Assembly (NCBI GenBank): GCA_902806565.1
Contig: CADCXA010000068.1
Location: 434,001 to 498,000 of the forward strand
Source: Hypoxylon rubiginosum
Lineage: Eukaryota > Ascomycota > Sordariomycetes > Xylariales > Hypoxylaceae
DNA length: 64,000 bases
Direction of reading: 5' to 3'
Both the position numbers and the translations under genes were made by a program. Positions 12,950 through 24,751 of this stretch are shown piece after piece. A model generated the notes under the pieces. It was given only the letters and a program-made list of their open reading frames with translations. It was not told where the DNA came from and made no database searches. The stretch's first letter is position 1; each line of letters begins with the position of its first letter.

Positions 12950-14702
12950 CGGTGTCACGGCAAAGCCACGATCCGGTCAGCAGTCAATCCCCGACTTTCC
13001 AGGTGGACCGTATTGGCGTGGGTGGAATGGTCGAACAAGATCGCATCTGACCCCCTGTTTAACCTGGCTCGCAAATGAATGCTTGTCTCCGATGACCAAT
13101 GCTCCAAGGCTCCAATGCTCCAAGGCTGCAGGGGGGGAGAGGGACGAGGGATGATGGGAGTCGGAGGTAGCGGTTAATAGGCGAAAATGCGGGCGGAGTG
13201 GAAGCGGGTTTATGACTTAAGCAAAATGCTTTGTACATTAGACATTAGACATATTAGTAGCGGTCGGCGATGATTAGTGGTTGAAAAGTCGACTATGTAC
13301 ACCTGGGCAGTCTACTACTATGAGGTATGAATCAACATTTATGCAAAGTCTTGGCTCGAACCCGCTACTATGTACGTATAAGCGTGCCCAGTGTACACGG
13401 ATGCGTGGGCTAGTCGTTACCTAAGGTAGCAGTAGTGATAGTAGTGAGTACTTTGCTGGCGGTGAGGAAGCCGAACTTACGTGCATACGTGCGTCGGTGC
13501 ATTCGCGCAGTTCTCGCATTTGTACTTCCTATAGTACATACATACATGTAGATGTAAGAAAAATATGTACTTCTGTAATGAACCTGTAGGGTTCCATAGG
13601 GTTGTGTCTCAAGTGGACTCTCTCTCTCTTCGCTTCTCCTGGACTCTCCTGGTTACTATTTTCTTTGGGCTCGCAGGGCTCGTCGAGTACGGAGTAGGTA
13701 CGTACCTCCTATGCTCCTATGTTCCTATGCCTGGCTGGCCTGGGACCTGGACAATGTCTGCATATTTCCACATTTCCGTCCATCTCGTCTACTTCGTACC
13801 GGGAACTTGTACTGCCTACTGCCACGCGCGCACCCATACGCACCATTACGAATGATCCGAACCCCCGTCCCCCGTCAATCCGTTTAAGCCCGAGCAAAAG
13901 TCCATCGTAACCCCATCGCATTTTATATTACAAGTCCATGTATTGTGTGAGTGTGTTTGTTATGTACGCATGTACACATCTCACAGAGTGTTTGAAATAC
14001 ACACACGCGAGTAGTTCCTCAGACGATCTTGTCAGCGGGACGCATTACAAAAGAAGCTGCTCGCCCCCATCCCATCTCCATCTCTCGCTTCTCCAGACCC
14101 GTTCTCCAGTTCCGGACATCAGCTTAGACTTGAGACTACATACACATCGTCTTATACTCTAACTCTTAACATCTAACCTTTCGACAGTCTATAGAGGCAA
14201 ACGACAGCAACAACAACAACAACTACTCAACTATCATACTATCAGCCCAATAGCCTCGACCCCTAAAGTGATCTCGGAGATCGTGGCACGGTCCAGATTC
14301 AATAGTCGAAACAACTTGCTTTGCTTTGGGTATTACGCAGATATTACCACGGGCACGGCGCGCATCCAACGCACACTTACAACTCCACACCGCAAGCCTC
14401 AAATTCCAACAGCGGTCGGTACATGCTGTACTCTTGTACTCCCGTACCCTCGTACCTTTGGACATCTCTCGTACCCCGGTCCAGCGCAGACACAGATTTA
14501 CTTACACACTCCATACCCCTGCCGAAAAAGTTCAACCATCGTTGAACATAAAAGACAAGGACTCGCTGCTTGGTCATTGCCTTGCACCTTGGCCGGATAT
14601 CGGTGCCTGACTCACACAACGCAACCAAATAATTATTGCAACCTATTGCACCATCATATAACAAGAAGACACACAGACACGGACCCATTATCATAATACA
14701 AA

Positions 14703-15503
14703 ATGGTTTCTGCAGCCTCACCATCACCTTTCCACTCCCATCCACACTCATCATCACCGTCCTCACTACCACAACGGAAGAAGATGTCTATTACGCAGAC
14801 CTACTTCCTCGCTCACAAGGCACGGGCTAAGCTCTCACACGAGGCTGCCCGGCCCGACCACAACCTTCGCCTCCTAGTCGGACACGCCAACCTGCTAGAC
14901 TCTCTGATGGTCGACCTTGCCGAAGCAGAGCGAGAACAAGAGAGCTGGTTCAACCAATCGGTACGGGGAGCTTCGCCCAAGGCTGAAGACAGACACGTAC
15001 AATGGGCCGACGAAGTTGCTGTGGAGGACGACTGGGAAGCCGACTCCTCCGACTCGGACAGCGACACTACGGACGACGAGGACGACGACATTGAGATGGC
15101 AGATGTAGTACCGCTCCGCCGGATACCTTCCCACTCCGTCGCCGCCCCGCCCTCTCCCCAATTGCACACGATAATGGACGAGGACGAAGACGAGGACGAC
15201 TTCGAGGATGACGACGAAGACTACGGCGACCTATCTCTTACACGGATATCATCCCGCTCAGTCACATCACCACCCGAGCTAGAGCACGACTCAGACTCAT
15301 CAGAAGACGAGTCAATGCCTCCATCACCGCCCACCGCCTCGATGCCTACATTCACACAGAAGCAGAAGGAAAGCACAGTACAATACTACGACTCCAGACA
15401 AGACGAAGAAGGAGAAGACAATAAAGCCGAATTCTACAGTGAAGGATACTACCTACCGCCACGAAATCCAGCACGGATAGTATCTACGATATCGGTCTAC
15501 TAA
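14703..15503 (+). CDS. Conserved acidic fungal protein, function unknown
   Basis: 266 residues from the first ATG (14703), or 239 from an internal ATG at 14784; the conserved-looking part begins just after the second Met (SITQTYFLAHKARAKL), so that start is also possible. Residues about 28-110 hold a helical segment rich in Leu, Ala, His and Arg, including LLVGHANLLDSLMVDLAEAE, followed by WFN. The rest is strongly acidic and disordered, with runs of Asp/Glu/Ser (two DDED-type blocks) and a Pro/Ser-rich tail ending YYLPPRNPARIVSTISVY. I recognise the N-terminal segment as typical of an uncharacterised Pezizomycotina family and know no function. The 5-prime side is C/A-rich with CAACAACAAC runs, as in fungal leaders. 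No intron is needed. Confidence 0.72.
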   Translation: MVSAASPSPFHSHPHSSSPSSLPQRKKMSITQTYFLAHKARAKLSHEAARPDHNLRLLVGHANLLDSLMVDLAEAEREQESWFNQSVRGASPKAEDRHVQWADEVAVEDDWEADSSDSDSDTTDDEDDDIEMADVVPLRRIPSHSVAAPPSPQLHTIMDEDEDEDDFEDDDEDYGDLSLTRISSRSVTSPPELEHDSDSSEDESMPPSPPTASMPTFTQKQKESTVQYYDSRQDEEGEDNKAEFYSEGYYLPPRNPARIVSTISVY

Positions 15504-16227
15504 AGAAAGCAAATTGTCTTCTCCCTTTCCTCTTCACGACTTGCATTTAGCATCGGGTCTGGTTATCACATAATGTGCTTTCTTAATCTGCATCTGGGCG
15601 GCGTTACAAAATACCAATGACGGCAATGGCATTTTACAAGCGCGAGCGAATTCCATTTGATTTTTTTCTTCTTTTTCTGTCTCGCTACGATCACATTGAG
15701 GAGGATAGTACCGGGTATTACCGAAGAGCCTAGACCCAAATGTCGGGCTTCTACACTTTGGGAGGATATGTCACCGCTCACACACAACACACTTTTTCTT
15801 ATTGGAGGACTATTGGAGAAATATTACCGAAAGCGGTAAACATTTAGGACTGGCGGAGGACTGGCGGGGGTTCGCTTTCGCTCCCTGGCTTTCGGCCTAT
15901 CGCAAGCAAACGCTAGGCTTCGAATCACAAAGGTCGAGTGGAACATGATAAACCTCGCCTCTACCAAATTTCAATTATATAGCGAAGGCTCCAAAAAATA
16001 CTGCAAAAGCAGTATAAAGCCTCTCTCAATTAAAAAATAAAAAATAATTAGTATAATCTCAATGTTCCCAACCATGCAACCATTGTGAATGCCTTTGCCA
16101 CGTATAATCCACGCAATCCCGCGACTGCCAGCGCGGTAATTGTCCAATTCATCTTATTCACGAGCTAGATGAGGGGGGTTGAACTGAGTCATGTGCCGTG
16201 GTCTAGTGAGGTATTGGGCTAGGGGGC

Positions 16228-16250
16228 TTTTTTTTTTCTCTCTCTCTCTT
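16228..16250. repeat. T10 / CT dinucleotide tract
   Basis: A run of T followed by (CT)n in gene-poor DNA. Confidence 0.85.
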
Positions 16251-19200
16251 CAGAAGGGGGAAACAAAGCGCGCACCGCGGTGTCCGCGATGTCGGTCATA
16301 ACGAAAGACTTATTGATGGCGATGTTCGCGCCCACGATGCCGAGGGAGAAGCGGGTCTTGGCAAGGAGATCGCATTATTCGATTTTTTACGCCTCACCAC
16401 TTTTTGCTACCTACTACTACTTACCAGTGTCTTTTCGCACTCGCATTATTCCAGAGAAAGGAACTCGGAGCGATGATAAACCCCGCCCTTAGTACCGGAA
16501 CCCGAGTTCGTCGCTAGTTTAAAATAAGAGTCCCTTTTTCCAATCCATCCCATCTTAGCTACCTGGTATAGGTTAGGCAGCTTAGTAACGAAAAGTCCGA
16601 ACGGATCAAGGAGATCCTGGCGGGTTGAAACAAACGCTTTCTTGCGAAAACGTGACGAAATGCAAAGTCCCTTTGGTGGTGATCATCCCCTTGATGCTGT
16701 GTGCGGTGTTTTCGCTAATGCCAATGCTAATGCCAATTGAAAACCAAAGCCTTTCCTTCGGTAAGAAAGGGGGGAGGAGAAAACGGTTTAGACCCGTCGA
16801 AGCCGGCGATATTCCAAGTTAGAACCCGGAATGAGAATGTATTCAATTGACAACAAAGAGCTTTCCAATGACTTGGCTTAGAAGGGTACGAAGGTACAAT
16901 ACCTTAATTCCATGCATTTTATCTGATCCTCTCTCTCTCGCCTACCCCTGTCCGCGTTCGTACCAATGAAGGAGCAGTCCGCTAGATATACTAGGCAGCA
17001 AGGCTTGGCTTTTCAGGCTTCAGACATTCAGACTCAACACATCTACAGTATGTACGTATCCAATTCCGCTTGCCATTGCTAACGTACGTTGTCATGAAGG
17101 ATCTTGGCTTCTTGGTATACCAGGATACTTAGTCACCCCTTTTCGTTGAATCTTTTTACTTCCTTTTTTTTCTTGCTGTGGGGGACGTGCACACAAAGAG
17201 AAAGGGTTACCCTGCTGTCGGGTCGTCGGGTGATAAGTTTTGTATCTAAGATCCACCGGGGTTCTAGGTACCGGACGGGCTAGTTGGAATCGGGTTAGCG
17301 CCCGCCCTAGCTCAGAGTGAGAAAAGGAGGGACAAAAAAGGACCCAACTGTCTGGGTTTCCCGAGACTTGCTGGGACTTGTCAAAGCATGTACCCGTTCA
17401 CCGTCCAATCATCTCCCGCCGCGAGGCTCTCACAGGGCAGAAGCTAGGTTTTGGGGGCTGAGCTTTGCTGCTTGGCCTGTGACACTCCCCACAATCTCGT
17501 TTACCGTATATACCATTACGGGGATCGTGTTTCCCCTGGACCGGCTGAAGAAATTGTCTGTAAAGAGCTAGGTCGGAGATTTTCTTTTTTTTTCTCGCCT
17601 TCTCAAAATTTTCCAACCTCGGCGATTACAGCGATAATTTAGTGCCTTTACTACTTCATTTTCGAGTCATTATTAGGTGATTCTTTTTCATTGCGGATCG
17701 TTTGATACCGACTGTTCGGAGCACCCCTTAGTGCTCACCATTTCATTTGGGGAATGAGGCGTTCACGTCACTTCATTTCCCCCCCTTTCTGCAGGGTCTA
17801 CGTAGATCTGGACCCTTAAGATGGTACGGGTATCTAGGTATGTAATAGGCAATACGGAGAACATGGACGTGAAGTGCCGCTCAACCCCTAGGCTACCAAA
17901 AAGCTCAATCATCAAATGAGAAGAGAATCGAATGTTTTATTGTCTCTTAACGGATATGCTTTCCTCGCATCCGGAGAACTAGAACTGGATGAAAAGCACC
18001 TGGGTAGAGCGGGCAAACTGGGGCAGCCCTATACACACACACGGCCAGCACCGGGCCATCTGATGATCTACGATATCACTTTTCATCTCGGGATCTGCTC
18101 TTATGCCTGCCTAGCTTTCCTCGTTCGCCAATTGACCTGTCGCTTTCACAAACGAAAAGCAGAGAGAGGCTCGTTGTTTTCGATAGTACACCTCATTATC
18201 CCCGCATGAGAGCAACCTATCCTAGGTACCTAGGTAGGTAAGCAGGGTAAAAGAGCTCGAACGAGCTATGATGTCTGATCCATTGATGATGATTGATGAT
18301 GGATGCTGAGATAATACGGAAAGGGAACGTCGTGGTACCTCACGGCCACGCCTTTTTGCAACCCTACGAACCCCAAACCCCTGCCCCGTTCCCGCATAGG
18401 TAACCCTAAACCTGCGGTCAGCTCTAACTGCTTGTCACCGCTCTCCCTCTCATTAATGGGGACGGGCGGGCTTTAATGAGATAGGCCAGTGACAAACCCG
18501 TTCGCGGTGGCCGTTGGGTTTCATCGTTTTCCCGCTACGATGATGACTGTACGCAACCCAGACAACACAACATAGCCTGTGCTTAGGTACAGCCTGCTTA
18601 GGTACTTGGGGAATGCGACGGCTAGCTCGCCTAACTGCTCCTCTCTCTCACCCCCTGACGTCTGGACTGATCTGCAATATATTGGCTTTGCTTGGTACTT
18701 AATGTAAGTAAGATCGCGAATGTTGCTGTTGCTGTTGCCTCCAAACCCCGATATCATGGCCTTTTCAAATCACGATATTGTTGGCGTCTTCTCGTATAGC
18801 AACTCCTTGCGTTGATAATAACTTGCGATCGGATATTTAGCCGTGTTGCACGAGCAACGCACGTACTGTTGGTAGATGATTTGCATGAGGAACAGTTTCA
18901 TCACAGTCAAAAAGCAATATGATTAACATTGCGACAGGTTCTACAGACATGATAGGTAGCTGTCTCGTGGTCAACGGTACTAGCGGAGATGCCGTCACAT
19001 GCTCACTCTCATTACCTAGTATGAGAAACATTTCGTTTCAATAAAATACACATATTGCTATCACATATCTGTCTACAGTTTCCAATAACCGAGATCTAGA
19101 ATTGCGCCTCATGATCTAATTGACAGGTCAGTGCATACACCAATGTGTGCAGGCATGAGCAATTAAATAAACGGGATCCGAGACAGATAGAGAGCCTTTA

Positions 19201-20538
19201 ACGGGAGCTTTCCCCGTGATCGATCGAACCCCCCTTAAGCTTTGAATGAAACATATATCTAGAGTACTCGGTGAAGATATTGTGACGTCCAATCACTTGC
19301 GAGCTTGATTATTTGACTTGGTTGGTCTCGGGAACGCCAAGTACCGTGATCTTTGGCTACTGACTTACAGACTTACACCAAAGTGTAGGTATGTAGCCTT
19401 GGACGGATATGGGATGGTTGCCGTCTTTGAAAAGCTAGTCATTCTTGTCATCGATGTAACACCATCGTCGACCGCCAGAAGCTAGAGGGGCTCTTGAGAA
19501 CCCAGCCACACAGACTGGCTCGTTTGACTGCTAGCCTAGTGTGGAGAGGCGGTGAGGCTTTACGAATTGGCGGGAACGACGCTGATTCATCGGTGTTCAG
19601 CATGAATCATGCGGGCTATATATTAATTGGCTAGGTCGAGATACGGAGAGAGTATGCGAGATCTGACTGGGCTAAAACATATTAAACCTCGTTGTCAACG
19701 TATGTGCAACATAGGCATAGGGCAGAGCATAGCCTTGCTCTCTGACAATTTCCATGTGATGACTAAACTGCGTAGTTGGCTATTGGGTTATTGGGTTATT
19801 GAGTTCTTTCAATATGCTGCTGCCCTGCCAACGTACGAGACTACGAGACTGCGAGACCGCCTCGTTCGGGGATCTCCTTATGTAAGGTAGGCGACTGGAG
19901 CAAGTTGGCAGGATACGTTACAGGTGGCGGTGACACCAACGGTGAGCTTCAATCCAGCCTAGCCTGCTATGCTGCATGTGCATGTACATGGTAGCGATGC
20001 AGAGCAAATCATCCTGTCTTCATAAGGTAGCATAAGAGAAGTATAAACGAGTACATTACCTATGCTTTGTTATGCAAAAGACTCCGTCAATTTGTTCTCG
20101 GCACCGGAGAGTTATGCATTTGCTCGCGGACTATTTCCCGGTCGCGGGCCATGGCTTTCACAAACTGGCCATGTATCCAGTACATGGCGAGTCGAACATG
20201 CAACTTACCGACGTCCGTTGAGTGGACGATCAAGGCGCCGAAGCCATCGATCCAAGATAGACGGCCTGCGCGCTGACGTGATATAGTCCGTAACCGTACT
20301 CCGGGCGACGCACCTCTCCGTCTCTGCACAAGACCTGCAACCAAGCTTCTGCACGAGATGAACCATCAAACACAGATATAATCCGAGGGGAAACAACCTC
20401 CTTCTCCCCTTCTGGGCTGATGACCTGGACACCGGGTTTGGCATTTTGGCATTTCCAACTTTGCATTGTTGGCTCCGAAAAAGCAGGGGTTTCGCTTAGG
20501 CGCTGAAAAGCCGGACGCAAGATGGGCATTCAGGATTA

Positions 20539-20564
20539 GGAATTCAGGAATTCAGGAATTCAGA
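20539..20564. repeat. GGAATTCA repeat
   Basis: Three copies of AGGAATTC in tandem, giving overlapping EcoRI-type palindromes. Confidence 0.8.
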
Positions 20565-20779
20565 CAGGATTGGCATTCTTGGTATCGGGAGTCGCGGAAT
20601 CCCATACTCGACCCAACCGGACCGTCCCTAGTCGTTTCTAGTCTCAAAACACCATCGTGCATAGACTGCATAGACTAGACATTGATAGACTGTGACACGT
20701 TCCCAGCTTAATGCCCGAATGTGCTGGATCTAAAACCTGTACGTATGAGTTGTATGAGTTGTTCGAGTTGTATGGGCTG

Positions 20780-20804
20780 GGTTACTGGTTACTGGTTACT
20801 GGTT
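20780..20804. repeat. GGTTACT 7-mer repeat
   Basis: Three and a half tandem GGTTACT units. Confidence 0.85.
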
Positions 20805-21465
20805 GTATGTAGGTTGTTCGATTGGGAACCGAGGCAATGGGTCGAGTTGGAAGTGGATAGGTCGGACTTCATTCAGAGTTGAACTTCCATGTTTCCTTAT
20901 TGCCGTAGTAGGAAGAGAGTTGCGAGCGACCGTACGATGGTATCGCCGTAGGAGGTAGGTTATAGGTGGTAAGGCACAATAGGTACTCGCGATAGTGGAC
21001 GTAGGAGACAATAGGTACCTAAGCCACCTAAGCCAGGTGAAAGTAGCCTCTGGACAGCCCCGGAGGTTACTGTAGTAAGGTTCTGTAGCTTGGTCTGGAC
21101 CATAGCACAAAAGGCTTCGGCCCCAAGCACTCCGATTACCGACGCCCCGACACCGATACCGAACCATCACCGTCATAGGAAAATTAGCCCGGCCGTCATT
21201 GCGAAAGCGAAAAAGGTTCAAAGTTACATCCTATCCTCCGGATGCTCCGGCAACAGCAAAAGACAAAGAGCTGCTGCCAACTCGGCCAACTTTGACAAGG
21301 CTAGCCTTTCAGAGCCTCTTCCACGGATAGCTCTCGGGTAAGGAGAGGGTTCCGATATCGCAGTAAAGCTTTGGCCTCTCCATAGCAATAGCAATCGAAA
21401 AGGCGCCAAAGCACACACAAAGCACCCGCGCACACCGAGTACGCGCGAACAACAACGCGAAGGCG

Positions 21466-22857
21466 ATGCAGATCCTGTCTAGAAGAAGTGCCACGGGGCG
21501 GGCGCTGGGTCCTTTTATATGCCAGTCTTGCAAGAGATCCCTACGTAAATTCTCGATCACGACCGCCCGCCCGAGAGGCCCCCCTCCGCCTCCTCCTTCT
21601 GGCTACGCGCACCTGACCTCCCGCCGCCTAATCAGTATAGCGGGCTCCGACGCGCCCAAGTTCCTCCACGGCATCATCACCCAGTCCGTCGTAGACGAGG
21701 CTATCACGGGCGGTAGGCAGCGCCAGAACGCGCAGCCGAGGATCACGGCGGCGAACTCGACCATCGGCGCGCCAGGTTTCTATACCGGCTTCCTGAACGC
21801 GACGGGCCGCGTGCTTCACGATGTTTTCATATATCGAGACACGCTGGGCATAGCGGGGGGCGACGCGGCAGAGGGAGAGGCCTTTGTCATCGAGGTGGAT
21901 GCGGCGCAGGTGGAGGCGCTCGCGAAGCACATTAAGCGATACAAACTCCGGAGTAAGCTCAAGTTCCGGATTCTAGATGAGGAAGAGTGTGTGGCCTGGC
22001 AAGTATGGGATGACAGTACCTCGGCATTTACGTCTGCGTCGCCATCATCCCCTGCGCCCATACCATCGACGCTACAACAGCTCGCACAGCAGCAGCCGAA
22101 GGACTTCCTCGTGCTGCAGGACGCGCGCGCGCCGGGCATGGGCTTCCGGGTGCTGAGCTCGGGAGGAGGAGGAGGAGCACAGAAGACGCTAGAGGAAGCG
22201 CTCGAGCTGCCGCGGAGCGACGACGCGGCGTACCGCGTGCGCCGGTACCTGCGGGGGGTGGCGGAGGGCCAGGCCGAGATCCCGCGCGAGCACGCGCTGC
22301 CGCTCGAGTCCAACATGGACGTGACGGGCGGCATCGACTTCCGCAAGGGCTGCTACGTCGGCCAGGAGCTGACGATCCGCACGCGCCACCGCGGCGTCGT
22401 GCGCAAGCGCATCCTGCCCTGTCTGCTGTACCCGTCCGCATCCGCATCCACCACCGCTTCTTCTCCGCCGCCACAGAAGCTCGAATACAACCCGTACATC
22501 GCCGACGGCTCGGGCGAAGGCGAGCAAGGCAAAGAAGGCCTAGCCGCCGAGGACGTCCCCGCGGGCCTGAGCATCGGGCGGGCCGCCGCCAAGGGCCGCA
22601 GCGCCGGCACCTGGCTGGCGGGGGTCGGCAACGTCGGGCTCGCGCTGTGCCGCCTGCCGATCATGACGGACGTCGAGCTGCCGGGGGAGACGGCCGCGGG
22701 CGCGCCCTTCAACCCGCAGGCGGACGAGTTCGTCGTGAGGTGGGGCGCGGACGCGGAGACGGGCCAGGATGGGCGGTCGCTGAAGGTGAAGGCGTTTGTG
22801 CCGGACTGGCTGCGCGAGAGGCTGAGGGAGGATAACGACTCTGCGTCGGCGCATTGA
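21466..22857 (+). CDS. iba57: IBA57/CAF17-type mitochondrial Fe-S cluster assembly factor
   Basis: 463 residues, no intron. The N-terminus (about 1-40) is rich in Arg, Ser and Thr with no acidic residue, and reads as a mitochondrial targeting peptide; a Pro run follows. A folate-binding GcvT-like core starts at LISIAGSDAPKFLHGIITQ (about 55) and has FLNATGRVLHDVFIY. The family signature KGCYVGQE is at 294-301, in the context GGIDFRKGCYVGQELTIRT. Known homologues work with ISA1/ISA2 in maturing mitochondrial [4Fe-4S] proteins such as aconitase, lipoate synthase and homoaconitase. Low-complexity inserts (Ser/Pro near 190-205, Gly run near 230, Ser run near 325) are common in fungal members. Transcribed toward the convergent J-protein gene. 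Confidence 0.93.
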   Translation: MQILSRRSATGRALGPFICQSCKRSLRKFSITTARPRGPPPPPPSGYAHLTSRRLISIAGSDAPKFLHGIITQSVVDEAITGGRQRQNAQPRITAANSTIGAPGFYTGFLNATGRVLHDVFIYRDTLGIAGGDAAEGEAFVIEVDAAQVEALAKHIKRYKLRSKLKFRILDEEECVAWQVWDDSTSAFTSASPSSPAPIPSTLQQLAQQQPKDFLVLQDARAPGMGFRVLSSGGGGGAQKTLEEALELPRSDDAAYRVRRYLRGVAEGQAEIPREHALPLESNMDVTGGIDFRKGCYVGQELTIRTRHRGVVRKRILPCLLYPSASASTTASSPPPQKLEYNPYIADGSGEGEQGKEGLAAEDVPAGLSIGRAAAKGRSAGTWLAGVGNVGLALCRLPIMTDVELPGETAAGAPFNPQADEFVVRWGADAETGQDGRSLKVKAFVPDWLRERLREDNDSASAH

Positions 22858-23328
22858 GCTGGCCGGAGGTTGTGCTGAGGAGAATTTGTGGGACTTGGGG
22901 GGTGTAGGTAGGTTGCGTATGTCTATGTGAACTGGCTTATGACTACTGCTGCATTATTACTCCTGTAGTTGCTGCTATCGTTGTTCAAGTATGTGCAATA
23001 GTCTACCGTACTTAGTATAGCAGACTATATACCTCCTTAAGAGGCATCGTGTCTCGTAGCAGGATGAATGAAAATGGATCTGCTATTCATACTCGACGCA
23101 AGTCTTGCCTGTGTAGCTCACATCGAGAATTAATGGTAAAACTACAAATCATAAAGGCCAACTTAGAAAAGCCATCCTTCTTCGTCAAATTTGGCTACAA
23201 ATGTATTTCTCTATTTCGTAATGTTCGTAGCATTATAACATGTTCTATTCTATCAAAGCCGGGGGTATCATATAGTGAAGTAAAAAGAAATCTTTGAGAG
23301 CACTAAATCATGTGTGCCCCCCTTACTA
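22858..23328. other. Convergent intergenic region
   Basis: The 470 bases lie between the 3-prime ends of the IBA57 and J-protein genes and should hold both polyadenylation regions. No further gene seen. Confidence 0.6.
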
Positions 23329-24458
23329 TCAACTGCTAACACCATCCGTAGCAGTAGCAGTAGCAGCAGCCGCCACTTCTTCGGCCCTTTTCCTCGCTTC
23401 CTTCTCGGCCTGCGCCGCGCGTAGCCTGGCCATCGTCGACGAGAAGTCGCCCTTGGCTCGGGGTTTGCCGCCCGCCGCGGGGGAGAACGAAAAGGATTTC
23501 GCTGGCGACGATGACGATGCGGTGGTTTCTTCCTTCTTCTCGTCAGCCTTCAACTCTTCCGAGATGGCGGGGGCGGGTATGGTAGCCTCATGAGCGCCGT
23601 GCTTGTCGCCGCCCTTGCGCGCGGCCTTCTTTCCTTTCTTGGCGGCCTTCCTCTCCCGCGCCTCCTGGAGCCGCCGCTCGAGGTTTGCGATCTGGTCGTC
23701 GTAGCCGTCGCCGTTTCGCGCCGGTGGCTCCGGGTCGACGTCCATCTTGGAGTCGGCAGCACTCGAGGCGTCGGGCGTGCTCCTGCGATCTTCCTTTGCT
23801 TTGGGACTTGACGGTTTCGATTTCTGCCGGGTCTCCTCATCCGCCCGCTCGGCTTCCCTTTCTCTTTCTCGCAGCCGCTCCCTCCCCTCCGCTTCCCGCA
23901 TCAGCCTCTGCCTCTCCTCCAGACGGCGCCTCCCCGCCTCGGCCAGCCGCCTCCGCTCGGCCTCGGTCATCGTAGGGCCCTCGCCGCCGCCGCGGGGCCG
24001 CTTGACGGCGCCGCGCTCCCGCGCCTCGAGGTCCTCCACCATGGCCCGCCGCTTCGCGTCCATGGTCCGGCGCTGCTCCTCGCGCACCAGGGCGGCGGAC
24101 CGCTGCGAGTCGTACGCATCGCGGGCCGCGGGGTCGGACAGCACGTCGCGGGCCCTCTCGAACAGCTCCCATTTCGCCGCGTCGAAGTTGGCGCCCGCCT
24201 TGTCCGGGTGGTGCTTTAAACTGCGCTTTCGCCTGTGCGGACGGGGGAAGACAGATGTGATGATTAGCAAACGAAAAGAATTAATATTAATAAATAAAAA
24301 AAGGGGGGGAGGGGCAGAGCGAAAGGGGAGACGAGGAAAACTTACCAGGCGCGGTGGATGTCCTCTTTGGGCGTGTCGGACGTCACCCCCAGGAGCTCGT
24401 ATAGGTCCTGGGTGGCGGCGTACTCCTTGGCGTATAGTAGGAGATCCGACTTATCCAT
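23329..24458 (-). CDS. J-domain protein, Cwf23/DNAJC17 type
   Basis: Two exons: 24458-24346 and 24232-23329, with a 113-nt intron (donor GTAAG, acceptor CAG); product 338 residues. The ATG at 24458 opens a complete J domain: DLYELLGV near residue 18, then RKRSLKHHPDK with the HPD tripeptide at 46-48, and DVLSDPAARDAYD. After it come a long Arg/Glu-rich coiled-coil stretch with LDAKRR/VEDLEARERGA-like sequence typical of spliceosome-associated Cwf23 (human DNAJC17), a Ser/Pro/Asp-rich segment and a Lys-rich helix. The family stimulates Hsp70 and Cwc23 links to the spliceosome via Prp43 partners. I do not see the RNA-recognition motif that many DNAJC17 proteins carry after the J domain. J domain is certain; the subfamily is likely. 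Confidence 0.85.
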
Positions 24459-24751
24459 CGTGGTTTCTAGTTTTGGTGTTGTCTTGGGATAAAGAAGTCT
24501 AAGAGCAGAGTAGAGAGAATATATGGATTTATTTTGTGGTAAGTGGTAAGGTCGAGGAAATGTTTATCGGTACCTACCTAGGTAGATACATATAGGACCC
24601 CACTAAATAATGATTCTTTAACTGCAAACCCTTACTACAGTGGTAGATTATGGATTATTGAAAAGGTATATTATTAGATATATACGTAATACGAGATATG
24701 TATGTACTTAGGTGGTATGGTCCACCCTAGGTATTTGCGTCTAGCCCAAGT

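Larger units (their letters stand above)
5247..14702. other. 9.4-kb gene-poor interval
   Basis: I find no protein family, no convincing multi-exon gene and no tRNA or rRNA here. All open frames are short (175 codons or fewer) and low in coding character. The interval contains a 19-nt C run (6460-6478), a TGAGCCC minisatellite (10277-10307), a GCATCCATG minisatellite (12241-12282), a TAATGTG repeat (12921-12949) and many GTAGGTA/TACCTA motifs. It is not strongly AT-rich, so repeat-induced mutation is not the obvious cause. It could hold long non-coding RNAs or the very long upstream region of the next gene; the sequence alone does not decide. Confidence 0.55.
15504..21465. other. 6-kb gene-poor interval
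   Basis: No recognisable gene. Open frames are under 145 codons and none shows a domain. Features seen are a T/CT tract at 16228-16250, a TACCTAGGTA palindrome cluster at 18218-18243, a GGAATTCA repeat at 20539-20564 and a GGTTACT repeat at 20780-20804. Short frames on the minus strand at 20087-20529 have a faintly protein-like composition but no family. The last 300 bases lead into the IBA57 gene. Confidence 0.5.

Noticed and set aside
13340..13380. tRNA-like word GGCTCGAACCCGC
   Set aside because: No matching acceptor stem, anticodon arm or D arm could be drawn around it.
20087..20529. Overlapping minus-strand frames that look faintly protein-like
   Set aside because: Could be a degraded gene fragment, but no family or splice model joins them.
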